Below are positions 1-9,833 of a stretch of DNA of 64,000 nt, piece by piece. Position numbers and translations under genes: made by a program. Numbering within the stretch: the first letter of the stretch is position 1; each line of letters starts with the position of its first letter. The notes under the pieces were generated by a model. The model had not been told where the DNA came from. It was given only the letters and a program-made list of their open reading frames with translations, and did not search any database. This DNA is from Bolinopsis microptera (lineage: Eukaryota > Ctenophora > Tentaculata > Lobata > Bolinopsidae), in assembly GCF_026151205.1 (NCBI RefSeq), contig NC_087080.1, forward strand, positions 12,323,837 through 12,387,836. The letters are read 5' to 3'.

Positions 1-1
1 A

Positions 2-290
2 GCCGGAACTGGAGGCTGGAACTCTCGTGGAGGAGGTGGAGGTGGAAGAGGATTTGGAGGATCAGATGTCAGGGACAGTGGCTGGGGAGGAGGAGACAGG
101 TAAGATTGGTTTTACTGAGATTAAAATGCGCTCTTTTTAGAAATCGTATTGGCGATTCTAATAAAATTTACATTGTAAAGGTTAATCTGTAATGCCCAGC
201 TTCGCTACTGTAATTTATTATTTCAGTGGTAATACTGCTAGTGCCGGTTGGAATATGAACGATGGTCCTGCTAGTGACGAGCTTTGGTAG
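2..290 (+). CDS. C-terminal exons of an RGG-rich RNA-binding protein (partial)
   Basis: Two exons are visible, 2-99 and 227-290, joined by a GT-AG intron (donor after GGAGACAG, acceptor TTTCAG) in agreeing phase. The first encodes a Gly/Arg-rich stretch (SRGGGGGRGFGGSDVRDS), typical of RGG boxes in RNA-binding proteins such as DEAD-box helicases, hnRNPs or FUS-like proteins. The second encodes a short tail ending in DELW and a TAG stop at 288-290. The N-terminal part lies outside the window, so the catalytic or RRM domain cannot be seen and no family assignment is safe. The acidic Trp-terminated tail after Gly-rich repeats is reminiscent of Vasa/DDX3-type helicases, but that is only a suggestion. 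Confidence 0.6.
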
Positions 291-914
291 ATTAAGTACA
301 ATCTATAACCAACTTTAAAACTACAATTCAACCAACTTTAACTCTATAATATTGGTTCCCTACCAATATTGAACTATTATTGTTTCTGTACTTATTGTTT
401 TAGTACCGACATTACTCTGCTATTACCATCTACAGTTCTTCGGCTATAAATATAAACTCATTTGAGTGAACGTTGTTTTAGTCTAGAGGTTTTAGAAGGA
501 ATTCCTCTATTCTATAAGATGTTTGTTAATTTTTTAGTTGGTTCTATTCCTCAGTGTTACCATGGTAACTTGATGGGCATGTCCGTACTTGGCAGTGGAG
601 TAGTTATTAGTGACTTCTATAGTGACTTGCCGCTATTCAGTTACCAGTCTCACTGCTAGAGGTACTGGACCTGCTGACCCACCCCCTGATATCAGACTAA
701 TTAACTAGCCAGCTCCTTCCCCTCTCCTGGCTGGAAGTTTAATTTACTAATTAATTGATAATTAGTAACAATTCTGCTATTGATCGCCCTGCTTGTATAG
801 GGTACTGTAGCACACTAATTATCTAATGTCAATTAGTTAAAATAGTTACAAAAATAAATACTCAATGTGAGTGTTTCGACTTCTATTCGGTAGAGGTGTA
901 GAAGGAGATCTAAA
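291..914. other. 3' UTR and intergenic DNA
   Basis: This AT-rich stretch follows the stop of the RGG protein and presumably starts with its 3' UTR. An ORF at 462-659 has no recognisable domain or coding signature. I see no other gene here. Confidence 0.4.
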
Positions 915-1020
915 TTGGCGCACCGCCAGGTCCCTTAGGCGGCCTGTTGGCGTACCGCCAGGTCCCTTGGGCGATCTGTTGGCGCACTGCAAGTCCCTTA
1001 GGCGACCTGTTGGCGCTCTG
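915..1020. repeat. 32-bp tandem repeat, about 3.3 copies
   Basis: Units begin TTGGCG at 915, 947, 979 and 1010, giving a period of 32, 32 and 31 bp. Each contains a GTCCCTT core followed by GGCG. The array is GC-rich in an AT-rich setting. No coding role is evident. Confidence 0.8.
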
Positions 1021-1668
1021 CCAAATAGTGGCTACTGAAATTAGTGTTTATCGGAGGCGTGCTGGTCATTAAGTTAAGGATCCGAGCTCTCCGCCTGGTC
1101 CCTTCGTAATTAATTAACTGATTAATTGATTACTAATTGCTGACTAGAGCTGTTGGCAGATCTCGAGAACTGGGGCCAGGCGAGGGGCTAATTAAAACTG
1201 GGGAACTAGATCCAACTTATGTCTCTGAGAACACTGATTGTTTAATAAATTAGGTCATTTTCGACCCATTTTCATCAATAACTGTAATTGTAATTCAACG
1301 TTTGATTATAATTTTTAACTTATTCTTTTTATTCCAAACATGTATTCTTGAGCGAGACTTTTTTACGTTATTGGAGTCAGCTAGATTTGAAACATCGGAC
1401 ACTACTTTTTATTGTTCATTAAAATGTAACATTTTTGGAATTGTCTATGTCAGATTATTTCTCTACTTAGATGCTGATTTGTACAGAATAGCAAGATACA
1501 AATCGTCCATCTGTTTAAGTTTTTTCAAAATCATTATTTTATACGAGCGTTTCAATTCTTTAAAGCAGTCAAGTAAGGCTAAATAGTAATAAAATTTGTG
1601 TATGCCGAGGTTGATTGTAAGCCAAGACTAGACGATTCTGTCGCTGAATATAATTGGAGGTATTTTTA

Positions 1669-1795
1669 ACGGCTGATACTCTTAAAATATTTGTTTCCAA
1701 TATATATTAGACCGTCGACGAGTCCAACTCTGCGCGCGTCTTGGTACACGGTAGGTTATAAACATATAATTCACCTACCCATGTGCTTTCGCGCA
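1669..1795 (+). repeat. GC-rich dispersed module A, copy 1
   Basis: This shares a modular sequence with 54704-54800 and, inverted, 58912-59010. Shared parts are a TAACGG...GATACTC start, TAAAATATTTGTT, CGTCGACGAGTCCAAC, GCGCGCGTC and GGTTATAAAC. The last segment resembles a pol III B box (GGTTCRANYCC) at 9 of 11 places, so a tRNA-derived SINE is possible but unproven. Confidence 0.6.
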
Positions 1796-1819
1796 ACTCC
1801 AAGGGTTCTGGTTAGAGCA

Positions 1820-2225
1820 AAACTTGACGGATGCCTTCGTCTAAATTTTTTCGAAGTAGCGCGCACAGCTTTCTTCTTGCCTGATCGGGTCAGTTCATTA
1901 ACAATGGACAAATCAAGTCATAGTTCGGCATGGTTTAGAATCTAAAACCTGTGTATTGCTTTTTCAGGTTTTCTCATGTCCTGTTTATGTATGTTTGTCT
2001 TACCTGGGGACCTCAGGCTATCATGTTCATAGACAAATAAATAAAGATTCGGCGGAATGACTGCAGACAGGCTTAGCGCGGCCCAGTAAATACTAAATTT
2101 GTAGCGCGATGCACTACTGGGTCGCGCGCGCATCAAATAATGCTTCTCGCAACCACTTCGGTAGATCGGCGAGATGCACCACTGTGCCTCACCGAGCTGC
2201 GAAGGATTGACATCGTGAATCGTGA
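1820..2225. repeat. Composite of dispersed modules B and C
   Basis: At 1820-1890 is an inverted copy of a module also seen near 53640-53710 and 54420-54480 (TTCGAAGTAGCGCGC). At 2100-2225 is a structured module with close copies at 21361-21520 and 54264-54400: it starts GTAGCGCGATGCACTAC, contains GATCGGCGAGATGCACCAC and ends GATTGACATCGTGAATC. GCGCGA...TCGCGC can form a 6-bp stem. Recurrence with fixed internal order indicates a mobile, possibly pol III-transcribed, short element. Confidence 0.6.
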
Positions 2226-2480
2226 ATCAAATACTAAATGTTTGTCATACGTTGTATGACCCGCCGCGCACGAGTGCGCGGCTCCCCCTGTATAGTAGAA
2301 ATTTATACATTATAGAAACTCTACAATAGTGAAACGACCGTGGGCAGTGGGGGTCACAAAAAACATTGTTTCAGACTCTTTAGGAATGTAATTTTACCTG
2401 GGGACCTCAGGCTATCACGTTCATTAACATATGATATAGAGATTCGGCGGAATGACAGGCTGAGCGCGGCCCATGAGTAA
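2000..2480. repeat. Direct repeat pair of about 85 bp
   Basis: The segments at about 2001-2092 and 2396-2480 both start near CCTGGGGACCTCAGGCTATC and continue through ATTCGGCGGAATGAC to AGCGCGGCCCA. They look like two copies of a short dispersed element. Between them, at 2245-2350, lies an inverted copy of the double-hairpin mini-element described at 52624. Confidence 0.6.
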
Positions 2481-2513
2481 ATGTAATTAGGAAAAATATC
2501 TTTTAATTAAAGC

Positions 2514-3062
2514 CCAGCTCAAGCTTATTGTTAACAGTATCATCGTCTGCAAATTGGACTACTGTAATACTCTTTATTATGAAATTAGTGACAACCTCAT
2601 CCACCAACTTCAACTCGTTCAGAATGCTGCTGCTAAAGCTACAGTAGGACTAATTAAACATAATAATCTAAGAGACACTCTGAAAGACCTTAGCCTATGC
2701 CCTATTTGTTAAAGAATTCAATATAAGTTATTGCTTCTTGTCTATAAATGTCTTAAGTAAAGTACAATTTAAGTAAAATACAATTTGTATTTTCCACAGA
2801 AGAATCAATACATATTGAATTATAAATATACGATAATTTCATTAATAATCATTAAAAAATGCTTAAATGGTATGGGACCAGATTATTTAAGTAATATGTT
2901 TAAATATGCCAATTATAATCATTTTATCTATTTGACTGAACCTAGAGTACATAGACAGTATGGAGAAAGATCGCTTCAGAAAGTTTGCCCTAAATTATGG
3001 AATGAGTTGCCTCTTGAATGTCATTGGACTCTTTTAAAGTGTATCTGAAAAAGTTTTTTTAA
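2514..3062 (+). pseudogene. C-terminal remnant of a CR1/L2-like non-LTR retrotransposon
   Basis: The + strand translates, with breaks, into the sequence typical of the end of LINE reverse-transcriptase proteins: CKLDYCNTLYYEISDNLIHQ, then QLVQNAAAKATVG, LKDLSLCPI, a stop, RIQYKLLLLVYKCL, then GMGPDYLSNMF, RQYGERSLQKVCPKLWNELP and a terminal KSFF. This is the conserved post-RT region of CR1, L2 and Jockey-type LINEs. An in-frame stop and a short tandem duplication (AGTAAAATACAATTT region near 2757-2785) break it. No endonuclease or RT core is present, as expected for a 5'-truncated dead copy. Confidence 0.8.
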
Positions 3063-3533
3063 CGTGCTTATGGTATTAATTAATCTAAACATTTTTTCAT
3101 CGTTTCTACTGTTAAGTGCATACCCTTTATCTTGTAATTTAGTGTATCAAGTCTTAACAATCTTTCCATGGTACAACCTAAATGTGAATTTCCAACCTAA
3201 ATGTGGACTGCTTTTCAGGTTTTCTTGTGTCCTGACATGTTTTCGTGGCACACCTGTGCATTTTAAGTTGTTGTACCACTATAATCTATAAGTTTAAATT
3301 ATTATTATTATTATATTTTGTTTGTTCACTATATTAATGAACAAATAAATTTCCCACACGCACACACACAATCCACGAACCCACACACTTTTTGGGATTA
3401 TTAGTATAGATCTTAACATATAATATTGTCATGTAGTCCTGGATCTGGAAACAATTTATTCCTGTTTTGATTTGCTTTATCCCTGTGTAGGAAGATGTTG
3501 CCGCAACCAGTAGGAATAACACACCATGGTAAC

Positions 3534-5161
3534 ATGATGGTGTCTGAATTTGCTCTAGCATCAATCGTATACTTTCTTGTTGTTCTTGGATTTGTAAGTT
3601 ACATCGACATGTTAATTTTCAGGTTTCTATCTTGTGATTAAATGGGATTGTTTAATATTTAGAAGGCATTGAGTATTCATTGTTCTGTTGTACAGACCAT
3701 TGATGTGTAGATAGGTAAATACACGATCTGAGAAAGTGAACCCTCTTCACCCATCTTAATAATTACATTCTCAGGTGTTTCCCCCTCCTGAGTTTTATGG
3801 GATTGGACTGACAGTGGAGTCTATGTTTCGCTCGTAAGTTGAATGTGTAGTATATACAGAGTGTAAATAAACAAATAATGATCTCATTAAATCAAGTTTA
3901 CTCAACCAAAGTCCAATCCTTGCTTAAAAATAAAGTTTATTGATGCATTTTAAAAATTGGGTATTTTAAAGATATAATAATTTGCCCAATTATTCCAGAA
4001 TGCTTGGTGATGAAGCAATGCATTTCACTGAATATCATATGCGACTAACATCAGGTACGGAACATGCCATGTTTGAACTGCCTGAGATTTTATTGTGTAG
4101 TTTCTTGAGAGTGTATTATAATTGTATTATTGGCAATATTTCATCTAATTGAATGAGAACATGAATTCACCATCCTGTCAATAAAATGTCTTTTTATTTA
4201 ATAACTAGTAGTGAATATTATGTAGTAATACCATGTTTATCATCAAAAGATAGCTTGACACTATCATTTTGCAGCTCGACTGTTGATGCACTGCTGGGTT
4301 ATTCCTAACTACTACTTGTGCTCAGCCATTATATTTGAAGTAGTTGAGCTGAATCTGACTTACTTGCTTCTCAGCAGCTCTCCTCTCATATTGGCGTGTA
4401 TTTTTTCATTTTACTGGTATTCTGGAGGCTCATGGAAAAACCACCCTCTAGCTAAAACCCTGGCAGCACATGCGTCTCACTCCCGCGACTGGGTCAACGT
4501 CTCAGATGCTCTAGCCACAGAATTCAGGAGAGTGGACAAGTTTGTGCATGGCAGAACCTGGGGTAAAGTCGTGGTCACTGACAACTGGATAATAAGATGT
4601 GGTCTCTATGTGATCAATGTTGCTTATCAACCTGACGTTCACATGTCAATACAGTCAACAACCGAGCACATCAATCCAGAAACTCGCCTCACCACACAGT
4701 TTATCAACATCAACGTCTCCTCTGTAAATGCTGCCTCGTCTGACTTTAGGATAAGACTCAATTCCACAGATTACAATGACCTTTGCAACAAGGTCTCTGG
4801 AACCATTCTTAATGTAAGAAATGTGGTTTTCCATGAAACACTGACTGAGAAATTTGAAGAAGCGTTTAAAGAAGAAGTCACTCAAAACGGGCTGTTTCAG
4901 ACAGACAGAGAAAGGGAGGAATGTATTGGATGTCTTTACGCCTTATCTGATGTTAAGATATCCAAGTTATGTGATGAGGCAAGTGTTGGGGACTGTAAGC
5001 ACTGTTTGTGTAGACCAATGTGGTGTATGAGATGCATGGCCAAGTGGTTTGCTAACAGACAAGACCAGAATAGCCCTGATAAATGGCTCTCGGGCAAGGC
5101 CCCCTGTCCTACTTGCCGCAGCAAGTTTTGTTTGAGAGATGTGCAGTTCATTGCGAGTTGA
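3534..5161 (+). CDS. TMEM129: TMEM129, ER membrane RING-type E3 ubiquitin ligase
   Basis: Four exons join in phase: 3534-3593, 3775-3833, 3999-4054 and 4275-5161, giving about 353 residues, close to the family length. An alternative in-frame Met is at 3495. The N-terminus carries hydrophobic segments (ALASIVYFLVVLGF), then PPEFYGIGLTVESMF and further membrane spans near residues 70-110. The cytosolic part has NHPLAKTLA and TEFRRVDKF, both family hallmarks, and an atypical RING from about residue 274: CIGCLYA, CKHCLCRPMWCMRCMAKWF and CPTCRSKFC. TMEM129 is known to act in ER-associated degradation with Derlin and UBE2J2. The RING cysteines appear intact, so the gene looks functional. Confidence 0.93.
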
Positions 5162-6000
5162 GAAGGTACATTGCGGTGTAGGCATACATCTGCATGGTGT
5201 TCATTATTGCTTATAGTGTTCTAGTTAGCTGTCTTGGAAACATTGCATTGTCCTCATAGTTAGCACTAACCTCCTTCAAAAGGTTTATTTTCATTGCATG
5301 GCAAAGAATGACACTTTGATGCTACAGTCGATTTTTTTATGAATGTGACGTCGTTTTAGGAATTTTAAAATTTTATACTCTTTAGAGTGATTAGGTAATT
5401 TTATATTGCATTGGGTACAGACAATGTAATTAATTAGATTAAATATAATGCTAGTCTTCATATGTATGGGGTATGTTAGATAATGACAATAATTTCTATT
5501 GTAATTTTGTTACTTAACAACGGTTGTAAAAATATCGATACCATTCTTAATGCTTGAAATCACATTTAAAATGTTTTGAATTTTAAATTTGAGAATGCAA
5601 AGATTAAACTTATTAAATTTTAGGGATTATTTCTAATAAGATTTTATAGTTTATTGATAGTTTCTGTTAATAACTCTTAAACAAATTACAACAGATCAGA
5701 TTGAAGTTCCGTTTTATTGTCCTGTCATTGACTTGCCAGCTGACACGATACCTTCACCTAGAAATAAAAGTTTTAAGAAGTAAATCTAGAAGTAACAAAT
5801 TATCTAAGATATTATTAGACTACTTATATTATTAGACTAACTAGATTCCAAACAATATATTTCGACAGCTCTTACTCGCATGTTGTATTTATAACACCAA
5901 GTTGGCAACTATTTTTCTGGATTATATTTCCTCAATAATAATCTAAATTTCAACAGTGGGCCCTTTCATTTTGGAAAAACGTTCTCAGAAATTGGAACTC
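5162..6000. other. 3' flank of TMEM129, no gene seen
   Basis: AT-rich sequence with an AATAAAAG-type signal near 5760, plausibly the TMEM129 polyadenylation region or its downstream flank. Nothing else is supported. Confidence 0.4.
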
Positions 6001-6094
6001 AAAAGCTAAGAAAGTTAACTTTTAAGAAAAAAAAAGGTTTTAAATGATATGAAAGCAACTTAATTAATAAAGATAAAAACAAACCCATATTAGA

Positions 6095-7197
6095 GAAGGT
6101 CCCAGTGGTATAGGAGAGACCTCCCTTGGCTTTGTCCTCCACAGTGGATACTCCCCCACTTATAGCACCTGTAGTCATTGACAGCCTACCTCCCATCTTA
6201 GTCAGCAATCCTGTGATTTGATTTATTTGCGCACTGTTATTGACAGTCATAATATTAGTCATGTGGATATTACAGCTTTACAGGTATATTTCACAAATGT
6301 AATGATATGACTGTTGTAAGACGTTAACCTGTGTATTCAGGAGCCAATTCTTTGCACTCAGCCAGCAATGTCTTGCTTTCTTCAAGCTGCAGAATTAGGG
6401 GGGGGTCCAACTACATTTTTGTACATGGCCACCAGATTTTTGCCAAATGTACATGTACAAAAATGTACAAAATATGTTTTTTCCTGTTTTGCCACCAGAT
6501 TTTTGCCAAATGTACATGTACAAAAATGTACAAAAATGTACAAAATATGTTTTTTCCTGTTTTTCCTGTTCCGTTTCCAGGGATTTCCGATTTTTTGGAC
6601 ATTTATATTACCATAAATGTACATGGCCATCCGATTTTTGCCAAATGTACGCTAAATTAGTGTACAAAAATGTAGTTGGACCACCCCCCCCCCCCCCCCC
6701 CCAGAATTAAGTGCTATTGTTTCAGTTTCTCTTTCATAATCTAGTATCGGGTGAATAGCAGTTTATTGGTTGCAGAGGTCGCTAAATTATAATGACAATT
6801 TAAGTATCGAGTATTTCAATACTTTAAACTAAAAACTATGAATCAATATTAATTTGAGGTCATGTTTCTGTTGGTGATTTACTTAAAGTTCCGTTATTTT
6901 AACTTCTGTAAAATCTCGCATACGTGAATTATCTGCAACCCCAGGTTATAAAGCCAAATAATTCAATTAGAAGCAAAGGTTAACACTCTAATTGGACGAC
7001 GGAAGTTTAATGTGTCATAGTGGGTGACCGACAACTTCACCAATTTGACCCAGTAGTGCCGTCATAGTGGCCAACTGACGTAAACAATAAACATCTGCAA
7101 TTAGGTGTAGTACAAGCAACTGACTCACCAAGTCGCTGACTTTGTTTGCCAGTTTGTCGACACCTTTGTGAAGAGCTTTCCAGGATTTGGGGGCCAT
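6095..7197 (-). CDS. Possible exons of a small unrecognised protein
   Basis: Two stretches on the minus strand look exon-like. At 7129-7197 an ATG opens 23 codons (starting MAPKSWKALHKGVDKLANKV) ending at a good donor (TTG|GTGAGT). At about 6095-6262 a frame reads QINQITGLLTKMGGRLSMTT and then AISGGVSTVEDKAKGG, a Gly/Ser-rich helical sequence. The two do not join directly in phase, so at least one exon is missing or they are unrelated. I do not recognise the product. The inverted-repeat element at 6398-6701 would lie in the intron. Confidence 0.3.
6398..6701. mobile_element. Small inverted-repeat element (MITE) with 8-bp target duplication
   Basis: The element starts with a run of G then TCCAACTACATTTTTGTAC and ends with the reverse complement followed by a run of C. 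Exact CAGAATTA copies flank it at 6390-6397 and 6702-6709. Inside are two direct copies of a segment reading CCACCAGATTTTTGCCAAATG. There is no ORF for a transposase. An 8-bp duplication suggests hAT-type or another 8-bp superfamily mobilisation. Confidence 0.8.
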
Positions 7198-7747
7198 GTT
7201 GAAAAAGAGGAGATGAAACGTTAACAGTATGTGACAAATAGAAAGCATAATAACTATACCGAGATCCATGTCTTGAGGCAGAGTTGAGGTCTTGAAATAA
7301 TGTTATTGTTGCACTTTCTATAATATATTATATAAGAGATGGGCATTAAGAGTTCCTTCACTGAAGTAGCAATATTAAACTTAATTAATTAAATGCAATG
7401 TGTCTGACACATCAAGGCCCACTTACTATGGTGATACTCGTTACTGAAGTTCCTCTTGCATCTTGACTAGTTTGGGGAGGCATGACTGGAGTCAGAGTTC
7501 AGCATTAGCTCTTAACATCTTGATCTATGAATTTTGCTACTCATTAACATAACGTCCTTTAAGAAATGATGTAGTAAATAACAACAGACAATATACTGAA
7601 CTCAAAAAAAGGACTGAATCACAAATCCAAACCACGTGAACACATGTGGCAAGAGTTATTTTTCATATTGAGAGTATCTCGAAGACTGATGCCCCTATTT
7701 CACATATAAAACAACTATTTGTCACTGTGTGCAGCAGTCTATAAGTT

Positions 7748-8550
7748 TCACACGTGTTCACGAGGCTCCTCAACAGAGTCTAGATTACTGTCCCTACTCA
7801 GCGCGCTGTTCCCACTGGTAACGTGCACCGCCTCTTCGTCAGCGACGTGGTGGGTCATGTCCGCTGCTAACCTCTTTCTCCTCATCTCCAGCAGGATGTG
7901 TGTACTGTTATCTGGTCCTGGTGCGTTAGTCAATGTTATTACTGCTTCTACTACATTGGGAAATACAGACCACAAGGTTATGGTAATCTTATGAACAAGT
8001 ACAAACCCATGGCGTACGCAATGTAACAACAGCTATCCGGTCTTGGCTCACAAATATTATACCTGAGTAGTCCCATATTGCGTCTGTGTTCCCCCCGTAC
8101 CCTCCGTAAGAGTGACCCTCGGTCGGTTCTCTGAAATATTTGCTGAATCAGAAAACTAGGTTCCTGTTATCACTCACGTCACCTAGATTTAGCAACCGAG
8201 TAATCTAGTGACCGAGTAATCTAGTGACTAAATGACTAATTAACCCAGTTACTTAGTTATCTAATTACCTAGTGAATAAATCACCTAGTTACTGAATAAC
8301 TTAGTAACTTAGTAACTGAGTATTACTCAGGGGGGGTAATACTCAAGTGAGTAACTGAGTAAATAAATAATTATTCACCTGGATGGATCGTATCTAACAA
8401 CAGTAGAACCCTTGTTCTTATTACTACAGAGACACATGATGAGCAAGATGAACCCCACAATAACAACACCCACTAACACTGGTATAACAACACCCGACAT
8501 ACTAACAATACGTGTAACAACACACTCCTGGTCCTGTGTGTAAACTTCAC
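7748..8550 (-). CDS. Transmembrane and cytoplasmic end of a single-pass membrane protein (partial)
   Basis: Three minus-strand exons join in phase: 8379-8550, 8063-8130 and 7748-7911 (stop TGA). The first encodes an extracellular stub (YTQDQECVVTRIVS), a strong hydrophobic span (VVIPVLVGVVIVGFILLIM) and a Cys/Lys stop-transfer sequence (CLCSNKNKG). The next two encode a cytoplasmic tail with Tyr-containing SYGGYGGNTDAIWDYS, a basic RRKR and an acidic Ser-rich end. The ectodomain must be encoded upstream, beyond the Helitron at 8744-12772, and was not found, so the receptor type is unknown. The Helitron probably sits in an intron, or else has cut the gene. Confidence 0.6.
8131..8378. repeat. 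Degenerate short tandem repeats in an intron
   Basis: The intron holds many variants of GTAATCTAGTGACTAA, TTACTTAGTTAC and GTAACTGAG between about 8195 and 8365. It looks like an eroded minisatellite. Confidence 0.6.
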
Positions 8551-8715
8551 CTGTTAGTGTGTAAGTGCAGCATATGATGTAATGTCATGACGTGCACATA
8601 TTGTAATGTGGATCATATCTTTAAAGATGTTACCATTTTATCACATTTTACGAAATCAAATGTAACCATTTCATATCTTACCATATCACATGTTTATGTT
8701 TGGTTATGCTCCAAT

Positions 8716-8743
8716 CTTATTGTCTTGTCACTATATTGGTGTA
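8716..8743. repeat. Left copy of a perfect 28-bp direct repeat flanking the Helitron
   Basis: The 28 bases beginning CTTATTGTCTTGTCAC and ending TATTGGTGTA recur exactly at 12773-12800. This copy touches the Helitron 3' terminus (CTAG on the minus strand at 8747-8744). The pair looks like a target-site duplication, which canonical Helitrons do not make. Confidence 0.85.
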
Positions 8744-8747
8744 CTAG

Positions 8748-8776
8748 TGTAACCCGGCCTTCGGCCGGGATTTCAC
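8748..8776 (-). terminator. Helitron 3' terminal hairpin
   Basis: A 7-bp GC stem (CCCGGCC/GGCCGGG) with a three-base loop lies about 9 bases inside the CTAG terminus. In this family the hairpin acts as the rolling-circle termination signal. The minus strand carries the functional orientation. Confidence 0.8.
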
Positions 8777-9464
8777 TGCCGCAGTTAAAAAAGGGTAGAG
8801 TATTTACCCGCTTAGTCAAAATTCGCATTAGGTGAGCAATTTTATTCGGAGTGCCCTCACGTATCCAATAGTATTTAACTTAAATCAACAAATATAGGTT
8901 TATATGAAAGATAAATACTATTATAGTCTCAGCCGTTGGGATTCTGAGCCGTCGTTTACACTCCTTCTAGCCTGCCTGTTTTTAAAAATTATCGTCGAAT
9001 TTTTGATGCAAATAATCAGGAAACATATGTAGATTTGAAATTTATGTCGTACTGGCCTCGTCGAAATTTGAGTGGCACTAAAAGGAATGTGCTCCTCGAG
9101 CAGTAGTCGTTTTGTATGTAAATTGATCTGTCCTTCCAGTCAACTTCCTCCCCTCCCAACCAAATGTTTATTAAATTATTTAATTTGTATCAAAGTCTGA
9201 GGCTGGTGCTAACTCTGGCGCAAACTCTGGTGCAAACTTAAATAGTCTCAAACATAAAAGTAAAATATAAATCTCATCCATGCATTTTTAGTTCGGTGAT
9301 ATATATATAAATCTATTTATGATACTCAGCCCAATAGTTACCATAGGCTTTGGAAAAAGAAACGAAGCAGGAATTGCAATTCCCCTTTTATCAAATTCTA
9401 TTTCTGAAAGCCAAGGATCTACACCAGTTCCAGCTTATAGCTCAGTTATGCGGTACAGTAATAT

Positions 9465-9815
9465 GGTACAAAATATGTTCTGCGACGTTAAATCTCAACT
9501 GTTTATTGCTACTGTGTTATAAAATTAATGAGATCAGTAACTGGCAAAAAGCAACTGTCACCTCTCATTGTATAATTGTTAAAATAGATAATAGTAAATT
9601 ACTGTTATTTGCTACTGTTCATTGCTACGGTGTTATAGAATTAATGAGAGTAACTGGCAAAAAGCAACTGTCACCTCTCATTGTATAATTGTTAATAAAT
9701 AATAGTAAATTACTGTTATTTGCTACTGTTTATTGCTACTGTGTTATAAAAAGATAAAATTAATGAGAGTAACTGGCAAAAAGCAACTGTCACCCCTCAT
9801 TCCATGAGCTAAAAG
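9465..9815. repeat. Tandem repeat of about 117 bp, nearly 3 copies, inside the Helitron
   Basis: The core ATTAATGAGAGTAACTGGC is seen near 9523 (variant), 9640 and 9757, each followed by AAAAAGCAACTGTCACC. It lies just downstream of the RepHel stop on the element's coding strand. Subterminal tandem repeats are common in Helitrons. Confidence 0.8.
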
Positions 9816-9833
9816 TGCATATAAAGAGAAAAG

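Noticed and set aside
1711-1790. Hammerhead ribozyme, because of CGACGAGTCC
   Set aside because: The core would need CTGANGA and a following GAAAC; the sequence has TCGACGAG and no GAAAC at the right place in any copy.
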